From Ascaris suum (taxonomy: Eukaryota > Nematoda > Chromadorea > Rhabditida > Ascarididae): a stretch of DNA of 64,000 nt. Below the pieces are notes generated by a model, which saw only the letters and a program-made list of their open reading frames with translations, was not told where the DNA came from and ran no database searches. Made by a program: the position numbers and the translations under genes. The first letter of the stretch is position 1, and each line of letters begins with the position of its first letter. Of this stretch, positions 49,701-61,700 are shown piece by piece. The stretch spans positions 5,080,501 to 5,144,500 of the forward strand of contig CM024189.1 in assembly GCA_013433145.1 (NCBI GenBank), written 5' to 3'.

Positions 49701-52700
49701 TTCTGTCTTTGTGCTAATCAGATGAACTTGCTTCGAGAAATGGACCATTCGAAGTCGTAGAAAGCAAAATTTCATTAATAATAGCAGTCTCTTTAATTTC
49801 TTTTCTTCAGCTGAGTTGAATGAAGCACACGCTTCGGACCTTTATGAGGAAGTATTCCATAAGACCGATGAAGAGCTCGATTTCGATGGTCAAGGTGGGC
49901 AGCAGCTGCTTCGTATTCTTCTGCAGATGACAATGAGTGATTATTCGAAGCTGACCAGCACCGCTCTCAAAGTTCTTTTTCGCCACTTCACACAATATCA
50001 AGAACTTGTCGAGGATCTCAAGCAGGTCTTTACCCACCGCTGTTATCTAAACGGTTTTTTTACTATTTCTTGAAATGAAAGTGGTAACAGTGCGATTTTT
50101 GAGAAATGTTGGTGATTGTGATTATTGGAATATGAAAGCCTCAATTATGAGTTGGTAGGGTGATAAGTGAGGTGGTTAGGAGGGAGGGGAAGAGGGATGG
50201 GGGAGGTGTGAGGAGAGAGAGATCAGAATTAGTGATAAATTTGTCGAATTTCACTCAGATTTGAAAGAAGTCGTTTTCTTTCGTTTAAGAAAAAGTGATA
50301 TTTTCTTGTGAAATTTCAGTGACATTTGGCTGAGAACAACACCGGTTCTAGAGCTAGAGAACCTCACAAATGCTATAGCTACTTTTTTTTTAATATCGGA
50401 AGTTCTGCGTGTGCTGAGTAACACTTAGAGAGCCGAATCTCCAGAGCGCGTCTTTTGATTGAGCTGAAGAAAGAAGCGAACGCGCTCGTCAAATGCACAA
50501 TTATATCGAATGCTATCGTAATGATTTGATTCCAGGGGAGCTTGTAAGTGCTACGCCTAACAAAAAGTGTGTTATCGTAGCGCATTTGTTTATCGAAACT
50601 AGCAGAAGCGCATCTGTTTGCTGGAGCTAGCACTTGCTGTGAATTTATAGGTGCTGTATCGATGAAGTGATATTTTTTAGGTGCAATTACTAGTTTCGAA
50701 TGATGATGTAGAGAACTATCGTCAAGTGGATCGCGATTTGTTCATTTTGAAAATTCTAACGGAGAAAAGCGAATTATGGGTGCACGCCGACAAACGCATA
50801 TCAGAAAGCAGTAACAGTCATAGCCTCGAGGATGTGCATCGTAGTATGAGCGGCGATGAAATACAAAGGTTCCCACTTCTTATCGTTTCTCTATAATTTA
50901 TTATATCGTGCTGTCGTAAGTCACGTGCCTCTCGAACTTGAATAAACCGTTAAATTCTTCTGCTTACAAATATTATATAAGAATGTTGGTAAGTTGTTCT
51001 GTTCGGTTAAATTTCTTTAATATTCTTATTCAGTTTTCACTGGAACTTGCAATTTGTTGTAAGTAGAGCTACGATCGAGTTTACAGTTATGAAACGGACA
51101 GTTCTGCTGAATAGTAGGAATCCATAACGAAGTATTGCAGACCAAGCACAACGCAGCAGCTTCAGGATAGCGGATTGAACGCGCCACGTGCTTTCCATCA
51201 CGATGAAAGCTTTCGCGCTTTGGTTGAGAAACTCGATCAGCACTACTCACCAACTCGTGATGACTGTATTAAACTGCTACATCAGGTGATTTCCTGATTC
51301 CGTTTAGCAAGTTGCATCCAATAGTTCTCGTTCCTTTTTCGCATTTTGATTGTTTATATGATCATGTCGTAAAGCAGTGAATTTGTTTTTATATTCCTAC
51401 TGCCTTCAATTACCATACGTAACTATAGTGCAATACAAAAAATGACAACGAAAGGAGTTAGTTGCAAAAGCGAATTATTGTTGAGCAATGTTCAAATACG
51501 AAAGAAATTCACTGCAATGTTGGTTATGCAGGTCCTATAAAAGTGACTTCATTGGTCATCAGAGACTTTCATTATCTAGCAGTATATACCAAGAGTAGTA
51601 CGTTAAACATCCTAGCGCTTCATCTCACAAGAAATGTTTATAGTTATTACTGGGCGAAGATCGTGCTAACGCTGCATCGGCACTCTACGAGCTATCGGAC
51701 AGGGCCCCACTCATTGGCTATCCACTTATAAGACAGGTGTTGCTCAAATATTTTGCATTATTAAAAGTTTTATCTATGCATTCCACTTCTTACAATTGTG
51801 AATACATAATTCTCTGGTACGACGGCATTTCTGGAAAAAAAAAACTTTTCTTTTGGTGATGAGTCGCAAATGTTCACTTTGTTAAAAACTTTTTTAAATA
51901 TTTATTTTCATCGTGTTTCGTTGATATTTTTTCAGCCTCATTTAGCGTTTGAATTGGAGCGATTAGATATAAAAAGTGGGGGAAATACAGAAATTAATAC
52001 TTCACGAAGGACTATAAGGGAAGTTGGTGTTGAGAGAGGTCTTTTCGAGCATTTAAATTTAATTTCTCTTAAACAAGAGTTTTTAAATCTCCGCAAATTC
52101 CTCGCTTTGTCTTGATGATGTTTATCTAGCAGTGCACGTAAGAGATCGAAAGCAAAAATTGCAATCATTTGCTTTCAGATATTGTTTCGTCTGAAGCAGC
52201 TTTGTTTCAAAGATGGATCTCCAGACGTAATGAATCAGCAACTTCTGAGGAATATGAGAGTTCATGAATTCGTGCTTGAATTCCTTTCCGTTCCATATGA
52301 TAAGGTGAGATTTCATTCAGTTGGATTCTTAACCACCACTGCTTTCATTTGTTCACTTTTCTTCTATGAGAGCTGATTTGAGAGTTAGAATGCTTCTAAA
52401 TATTGTGGAATGAAATGAGTGAATATATAATGGTACATGGCATTCAATGTGAGAAATACTTTTTATATATTGGAGTGGATATGTATTTAACATCGTCTCT
52501 ATAATTCTGTTTGCTTAGAAACCGGAAATTCAATAATACAAAAGAGTTGAGCAATGAGAAGCGTTACTTGGTCACAGTACAGCTATATATGGGCAAATAT
52601 CTCATTTCTTTCAGAAAAACGACATGGAAATGCCAAAACTACTAACATTAAGTCATGAATTCTTGCGAAGTTTTTGTCGCAACAATAAGGAGAATCAAAG

Positions 52701-55700
52701 TCGCCTTCAGAAACACATCTCGATTGATGCGAATGCGAAAGAAGGTTGCTTAAGAGTGAACACGGTTCGTGAAACTCATTCAATACTGCTCTCGTGAACC
52801 TGTTGCTTAGTGATGAACTGTAAATTACTAACAGCAAACTGCTCTCTATTGTTAATAGTTGCAAATAATTAATTTTATCGGAATGAAATTGATTACTTCT
52901 AAAAGAATCAAAATTTCTGAAATTTCAAGAAGTAACCTGATGTTGTAATCTTTGCTCCGTATTTCAAATCACACCGTAACGATGAAAGAATCATTCATTT
53001 CATATGATACGTTAGCAAGTGCTGTATGACGTTGTGTTGTTGTATTGCTAAAGAGTTGTATATTTGTCAAGTGATGCGATACTTCTTCAAAAACTTTCGA
53101 CTTTGAAGATGCTCTTGAACTTAATTTGCAATAGAAATAAAGCAACACAGTTATTTATGTATGACTTTTTTTATTCGCTTTAAATAAAGACTTTCACTTT
53201 TACCATTACCACTTTACTATTTTTACTCCAAAATGTTTTTGAACAGGTCGAAGAAGTGGCAACATTGGTGGCGATCTTCAAAAACAATCGAGAGTTGTCA
53301 CAGAACGTTCCCGAGGAACTGATTGCGCACGTTGTGCGACTTATTGAACATAAGGCAAGAAACGCAATATTTATCGAATTTCTGCAATGCGTCGTGTGTG
53401 TCTATGATAAGGAAATCGAGAGTTCACAAGAGAAAGTCGCTCAAGAGGTTCAAGCTTCTTTTTTTCGTTCTATTTGCAAATTCAGCATATTAATGGCAGG
53501 TATAGGATTTAGACGATATGTGGTATAAATGTTTTTATTCTTATAGATAATTCTTTTGCATTATTGTTCAACCACTGCTTTCTCTTAGAATTATTGTATT
53601 TTCGGAAAATATACGAGAAATGATTTAGTGCGATTTAGATCACTATAGTGTTTATTATGGCAATATTACACAATGATTCAGTAATGGTATAGCTGACACT
53701 AATCTCATGACTATGGGCTTGATTTAGAATGCAGTGTTAGAACGATGCGACTGTGTATTCTTATAGTGATAAAAGGCTTGCAATTCTAGTGTGCTTATGA
53801 AGTCTTCAATTCGTCATTATTTGAGTCTAGCATTTCAACAGATGCCAGTTGTTATGCCCTTCAAGAATTATCCTATATGGAGCATCGTCGCTTAGAACAA
53901 ACTGTTTATGAGATATCACTCATGGAACAGCAACAATCACCTTTATATTTCGCTATCCCTTTCAGATTTGTTCGGCCTCTGATGAAGTTCGTGTTTTCTA
54001 CTCGGATAGCGCAAGCTTCGAGCAGCTTGTACGAATGATGCAGAATACGCCACCCGAGGAATTGAACGCTGACCATCCTTTGAGATATCACATCGAGCTT
54101 GTTAGGTAATGTAATGTGTGCATTAAGAGAAACAAAACCGCATAAAATGCAAGTCTCTCTTATGTTTCGATCTTCAAATACCTCAAAAAATGAAGTTTAA
54201 CAGCTTATATTCAAATGAATACGATCAATTCGAGATGTGACTATTTTCGGCGGTTTTCACAACGTTACTAAGGTAATCTACTAGCTATGCGTCTTCAAAA
54301 TGCATCATCAATGCTTGCATTATCTCCTTTTTGAGCATGAAATATTCTCTCGCATAACTAACTGATCTATCTTCAGGCTGCTTGCAATGTGCACACGAGG
54401 AAAGAATGGTACAACGGAACTGAAATGTGCTTCACAACTCCCAATGGATCACATCGTTCGTGTAGTAACTTCTCCACATTGCCTGATCCAGGTTTGCTTT
54501 GTATCCTGACGGCTATCCATATTCACTGCAATCACTGCATATACGGTGATGAGCTGGGCTGTTATTCGCATGCTTATTATTTCTTGACCTTGATTTCTTG
54601 CCGCGTAGTTTTTTTATCACTCAGATTTCCGTATGATTTCCGTATGATTTCTTTGCGTTCAGGAGATCAGACACAATCGCTATTTAACGTTAATTGTTAG
54701 TTGTAGGGCGCCTACTTCTATTCTATACAGTTCACATTCCAGTTAAAGATTCAGAGCTTTATTAAGCCTTAACGCTGTCGATAAATTTAAATAAAATCAC
54801 ATGAATGTTTAATGGACAAATGCGCTAAGTTGAATCGAATCGTAGAGTTATCTCGAGATTTTTGCAATGAATACGGTGAAGGTGGTTGGATTGCATTGGT
54901 GTGAAGCACTTGATATCGATGAAAATCACCATTTACAGTCTGCTCATCAACCTCTGATGTTTCTGAATTCATTTCTTGGGTTTTTTTTTTGTTTCAGGTA
55001 AAGGATGTTTATTTGCAATTCATGATGCATTGCTACATCGATACGGATGCAGAAATGAAAGACGTTTACAACGTCGATTATATCGAACAAATTCTAGGCA
55101 ATATGCTTGCTGATATACAAAAAGTAAGCGCTTAGCAGTATTATCCGGTTTTTTGTAACATTTTCTAAGTGCAACAGAATTGCAAAGCAAGCCGACATAG
55201 ATATGCAAAGGGCAAATTTTTGCATCACTGCTCAGAACCTTTTTCTTAATCAGGTTCGAGCGTGTTTGAATGGTATAAGTGAATCTGGCAAACCACTTAA
55301 AGTTTTCGCATTTTCAACCCCAATTTGCAAATATGAGAAGGATCATCGAGTTTTGCAAAGTGGAAATTTTGAAGCGATTTTATTCAAGATAATAGGTTCA
55401 GTTATAGTGATCAAACACTGACTGCCCGAACAATAAAATCTGATGTGGATAAATCAATCTGGGTGCTAGCCTTACTTTAGAGACAGCGTTTCCGATATGG
55501 ACAGCGACGTTTTGAATTTCTAAAGTTTACGTTGTTTTTCAAATGAAGAAAGAGTATAAGTTCGTTGTCTCGATGGTGAACGAAAATGTGGTGCGGAGGT
55601 TTTCTTTTCGGTTCTGTAACGTTAATTAGATTTACGATGCAGTTCGAACGGCTGAGGCGCTATTATATGACATTTTATTGTGCTGTTTCTAGTACTGTGC

Positions 55701-58700
55701 AAATTGCTGAACACTTTCTATGGATGATGAACGAACTGAAAGTCATTTAGGGCTTCTTTAGAGTAAGTAGGTTCAATATGCCCAAAAACGTTCTTCTTTT
55801 GAATAAACGAGTTGCAGCTTCGTGCAGAAGGGCACTTGTTGCTGCCAGGCTCTGCTCTCGAGAAATATGTTTGCCATACAGTGACTGAAGTTCTCATCAG
55901 GTTCTTTGAGAAACCATTCACCGGCCAACCTCTTATCGATATATCGGTACGTTTTTCATTATCACCTTCTTCTAGAACGATCGTCATGCATCTTACAGAT
56001 TGGCATCTTGTGGGAACGCATGTAAATAGAAGCCCTTTCCTAATCTGTTGTTGCGCAGCGTCAATCGCCTGTTTTCATCGGTGAAATGAGTGATAAAATG
56101 TGATAAAATCCTTCACGTCAACTTAGCTTCACCACTTTTTGGGTGTTCTATAACAATAGAGAGCATTACTCTGTTGAGTCATCGGATCGCATTGCAGCAG
56201 TATCGTGGCTCGTTCACGAAGGTTATCCAAAACCTAAGCCACCTACGAAATGAATGGGTACGTAAGAAAAGTTCAACCAAGAACTGGTATCGTGTTGCAG
56301 AGTGCGTAAAACGTCTCACCAAATGCGGTAAGGTTTCACTCTATGAGCAGACAACAATCAGAAGTCAGAAGTGATTAAGCAACACAACATCTTCATATAA
56401 GCGCATCACATTTGGGATCATGTAGATTGACGAGTACATTAAGGTTCACATTTTTGCAATTTACTGATCTAAGTTCGAATCGTCTCATACTTTTTTCGAA
56501 CTTGTGAAGCGAACCTTACTCCATTTATGTTTGTAAGTGGAAGACACAATGCTATCCAAATTTTAGGCATAAAAAATGTAATGGCAACAACTCGAGTGCA
56601 TCGGAAGCTAGTAAAAATTGTGTGGTTCTTGTTGAAGGCGCTATCAAAAAAGTAACAAATTTGAGTGGTTACGACCGGAGCACCTAGACAGTTTTGTTTT
56701 CATTCCAAATTCTGACCTTCTCACGTCGTCTCATATAAATCAGCAGTACTTTGTTATCTTTTGGTGCACTCGGATGCATCAAAAGTCCAGTGTAGACGAG
56801 ACCTGAGCAAACACTGCCCCTAGTACAATTCCAGGCAGTTTATGTGGCCGATCGAACCTGATTTTTGTTGCATATTGGTTATGTGCTTTATCGATTCGGC
56901 CACCAAGTTGTGTGATTATGATCACTGAGAAGTACGTTGTGGAACTTTGGAAATGTTGAGGAAATTTAGCTGAAGAACATGGACTGATGTTGCCGGCCAA
57001 CCTATCGACGTCTGCTACTGCTGGTGCGACGACCGCTAAACAACGATGGCAATCTGCCGCACATTCAGCACGCTTCATCAAACGGAATCAAGCAAACATC
57101 CGTATCAAAACTCAACTTTCGATGCCGCACTTCAGTAAAACGATCGATGCACATACCAATGTTGTCACCTGTTATCAGGTATGTTACCATAATGCCTCTT
57201 TGCTACTACCACAAATGCCTGTCAAGAAATGCGCTTGTTAAACATACCTGCCCCTACGAGATGAATGTTATGAATTTAGAAGGTAACGGTCAAGGCGAAC
57301 TCCCACTGGATTCGGTTTTTTTGCTTACTTTCGGAATAAAATTCTTTATAATTAAAGAAACATTTTAAGATATGGAAAGAAATTTTCTAGCTATCGCTTA
57401 TGCCGTTTTTTTCGGTGTTTTTAGCTGAAATTTGATAGTCGGTATTCTAGATTCGGTCAGCTCGAAAATCTCACAAGCCTGCTATAACTGGTTTTAGTAG
57501 AGTCTAGCGTGCATAAACAAGTTTTAGTAAGTTTCGAGTTACGTTACCGATTGAATCTCCTATTGAACCTTTAGAAGCAGAAGATGATCCAAAATCTTAC
57601 ACCGTAGTGTTTTTGTAGAAAGACTAGGTTGAAAGTGAGCAGAGTAACTGACAGTTATGAATTTCGACCGTTTTTAGGGAGTTGTTGCTGAGTTTCGCAT
57701 TTTTGCGCTTCCTTTGCAAGCAGCGGAAGCATCAGTGCTTGTCGACGTTCTACACACTCCTGAACGTCTCTTCCCAATCGGCTCGGAGCTGCATGAAAAA
57801 TGCGAAGACGGAGGCGTTGTAGCGAAGTGGGTATTTGAAATGAATTATTCGTAAATTTTCATCCACACATTTATGACGTTGTTCCTCATCCCCACTTGCA
57901 ATAGTAGAATTTCGAAATGTATTCTGATGTCGCATAGTTGGTGGAAAAAAAATGAAATTTCATTTTCAAATATTTTGTGTTGAATTTTTCATTCATATTT
58001 TTAAAAGTTTTGTCTTTTTCATTCAATCTAGGCAATTTTCTATGCCATTTGCAAGCCTCTTTATGCGATCGCTACTTGTTTACTGCAATAGACAACTATC
58101 ACCAGCGTTGTGCAAAATATGCAAGTTCTATCGCACGAAAATTTTCAACGTAATTTTGCGTTTTCAAGAAAATGCCACGTCACTGACATGTTCAGAAAAG
58201 TGGCTGATCTAATTTTTAGGCTTAAATCAGCGAGAGGGAGATCCTAGTGGAATGTAACATAAGAAGACGACAGGGGGAAATTCTTCGCAGCTCGGAAAAT
58301 GTGATCCACATACTGACATCGCAATAGGAAATATCGACTTTCACTCTCATTTATCTGAGAAAATCTTTACTTACTACGCACAGTTGTTTTCGCTAGAACG
58401 CTTCGAAGTTCGTAATGCAAGAAGTATTGTTAATGCTTGAATTCTTGCTTACTGCAGGTGATTTTGTGACTTTTCTTAAGTTTTCACTGAAATCTTGAAT
58501 TTAATAAGCAACACTTACGATAGAAGTTCGACGAATTATGGAACGAAATATGCTTCATTTGCAAACCAATTTTCCTATATCTGTAAATCAGCTTTTATAT
58601 TTGTTCTATGAGATAGACGGATTTGAAATATTTGCAACAGTATAGTGCAAAAAATTAGAACAGAAATAAACAGCAGGATTTGCTAGAAATGGCGTTCCAT

Positions 58701-61700
58701 TCTCATCCAAACAAGGCGTATTGCATTTGTTTTATTCTCGAAGGCACTAGATAGCGACATATGAGAAATTTATGCATTAATCATTTTCCCTTTTTTGGCG
58801 ATTTCGATAGTATAATTCCAAAAGTCTTCATAATCAATCGATCCGTTGTTCAGGCTTATTCAACACTGTAAACATTTGCTGCAACATGGGCAAGAGAATC
58901 TTTGTGTTCGAGTCTTACAAACATTATGTCGTATGGCAACCAGCGCGAAACATACTTTCAGTCAACAGGTAAGCTTCATTTCACTTTATGATTAAACCAC
59001 CCTCATAGAACTTATGAGTGCATCATATATTAAACCACTGTAAGGCTTAATGAAATTTCAAAAAATCTACTGCTAACGATAGTAAACAATACTGTTGAAT
59101 TTTTAACTTCCCATTAGCCTGGTGCTTATTTGAATAAGATATCTCACTTAATATTCTAGAAGTTTTCATAGCAACGCTTTTATAGCGTCCGTCTTTAAAG
59201 GAGAACAAAAAATAAACATGAAATCCCTTGTGATATATCACAGAAATCTTATTTTCATATTATAGCACAAGTTTGCGAGTTTATCTGACAAATTGAAGTT
59301 CGCATTCAAAACGCTCTTTGAAATTTTACTGTGTTGTTATTCATAGTCGACTATAGACCGCATAGGAAGCAAATACGGCATGAAACAAATTAACGAATCG
59401 TTGCTCTTTCTAAGTTAACTATGATTCTATCAAATGAAATTCTGATACAAAATCGTATGTTAAATGATGTGTTGTCTGTATTCAGAATACGTCTGTGGAA
59501 TTGGCGATGCAGTGTGGTCCTTGGGTACGTATGCTTCCCCTCTTCCCTTTGTTTTCGTTTTATGATTTCGTTTTATTTGCTTATTTTCTCGTTCAAAAAT
59601 TCACTATGTCCGCTATTATGGTTCCGTAGGTTGCTTGTGGTGTTTTCATTTTCGTATAATTTCAGTGCGGCCTACTGTTGAACTTGTTGCCTTCATGTTG
59701 CATTTATTGAGAAAAAAAGCATTTAAAATTGAAAAAAGTATTTAAAACTGAAAAAAACTTTGTGATTTCTCGAGAAAATCGCCTCCCTTCGGATCCATTT
59801 GTACATTACTGTTTGATTAGTGGGGTTTAGCGTTGCTCGGACCAAGTAATTGAAGTTATCGCCATGTTTTGTTTGTATATATTTGTGTAAAGCTTCTGAT
59901 TTGACTTAGCTTATTTTTCGCAGCAGAGCGATAGGCTATTAATGCTTTTAGGCCCAATTTAAACGTAAGTATTTCGCAAGCGTGACACGTACTTCAGGCA
60001 TTTGTTCCTCTTCAAGTCTCACTTTTTTCAACTGAACATGCATGCGTACTATAAATGACTTTCAAATAGCTATAAATGCCTTACAATGTATATATTTAGA
60101 TATTCCATAAGATGAAGCAATAAATATTATACTTATTGCTGTAAGAATTTTCAAATATGTCATATATGCGAGGCATTTCTCACTTTCGCAGACAAGCTAT
60201 ATTTCGTATAAAATCTAAGCTGAAGGTGCATCATTTAAGGGTCGAAGGGTAAGGCGTCAACTGCTCGAGAGGTATTTCGGACGTGAAGTCGTTCATGCGG
60301 CAACGTCGGAAGACGAGCGTGAAAGCAACAATCAAAATGTGGTCACAACCGACATTCGTATGTGCAGTTTTGTTCTGACCATTAATAGTAAATTCATTCG
60401 AATGAAAGTCTGCAATAAAAAACACGGACTGCAGTGGTTAATTGTTGTGATGAAAAAGAAATTTTCAAACGTGAAGACGCGTCAGCAAATTTCCAGCCAC
60501 TTTTTGCGTTTTTTTCGATATTCCTCGAATGTCTTTAATAGTTATGGAACATTGCGGCATCTATTTTCATTCATCGATTCTCGCCGACAGTTAGAAACGA
60601 ATTTCTTGCGTCCTTATTAACTTTTCTCTATTTGCGAATAATCTTATTTTCAGTAGCAATTTTTTAAAGTAATGATAATAAAAAAAAGGTTGCTTTATCG
60701 TTTCCTTTTAAGGCATCTGTCGATTTGTTGGTGCTGTGTGCACAAATTGTTGCAAATTGGCAAAAATTGCCCAGAAGATTAGTTGTTCGGATGTAGTGCC
60801 ACTCGTTATCGAAATTCAAAAGCAGCATTAAAAATTTACTCCGAGAAAGAATTAACTTTTCTCTTATATGTGAAAGGATAAGTAAAATGATATATAAAAT
60901 AGCAAAAATTGTTGTTATAAATGGGAACTGAATTTTAGATTCGGAACACAGTGAACTGAGACCGCTCAGGGAAACATCTCTCTACGATGTTCAATGCAAA
61001 TTGAATAACGCCGGCGCTAGTGGTTTGCCTCTTGAAATATGCTCATAACCTACGATAGTTTTATTATCATAACCTACAAATATTATTATCATTGCATGCT
61101 GAGATCAAATTAACTTTGATGGCATTTCTAAGACATTTTTTGTGTATAGGAGCATGAGCAAAAGGAAATAATGTGGAGAATTATAATATGTTTCTCGTTT
61201 ATGATGTCATTCAGAGATCATGGCATTCTTAGCTTTTCAAATTCGGCATTGATATATACGAATTCATGAAAAAAGAATGCTTATGTTTGAAGATGCTTAC
61301 GTTTTTCTCTCATTTTTGCTTTAGCAAAAAGGGTAGCGAACTACATTTAAGCTGGAGTAAATTATATTCCCATCAATTAAAATACTTGTTGTCTTCGCAC
61401 TAGTGCACTATGGTAGTATTCAGTGGTTGCAGCTACGTACACTTGTATGCGAATTTTAGATCTCGTCGTCGATCTTATTGTTCAAGAGCCGTCGCATGAA
61501 ATTTTCTTCATGACCGTACAACTCTCAAAGGCGCTTCTTCATGAGGGAAACCATGAGGTTCGGCTCTCTCATATGATACCTATGTGTTTCCGGTTTATGC
61601 CATACTAAAATGCCTTCGCACTATCGTTGTTTTTGGAGACAAGTTTCTCGATAGCATTGTCTGATCTTTTTTTTTCTGATAGAAGAGATAAGATTTAGTC

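Larger units (their letters stand above)
45616..50025 (+). other. itr-1: IP3 receptor exons 18-24: regulatory solenoid, first part
   Basis: Exons 45616-45735, 46401-46550, 47236-47422, 47878-47992, 48482-48684, 49278-49359 and 49811-50025. Landmarks: [114 protein letters not shown] and [13 protein letters not shown]. All align with human ITPR1 roughly 700-1190. Exon 20 has a tandem TGCAGCAG acceptor and is followed by a GC donor (GAG/GCAAGT). Exon 22 contains a Met- and Ser-rich variable stretch. Exon 19 is entered through TTAAG. Confidence 0.92.

Noticed and set aside
52745..52764. Alternative donor GTTGCT at 52745 for receptor exon 30
   Set aside because: It would end in phase 1 while the next exon ([11 protein letters not shown]) requires phase 0; the donor at 52765 fits.
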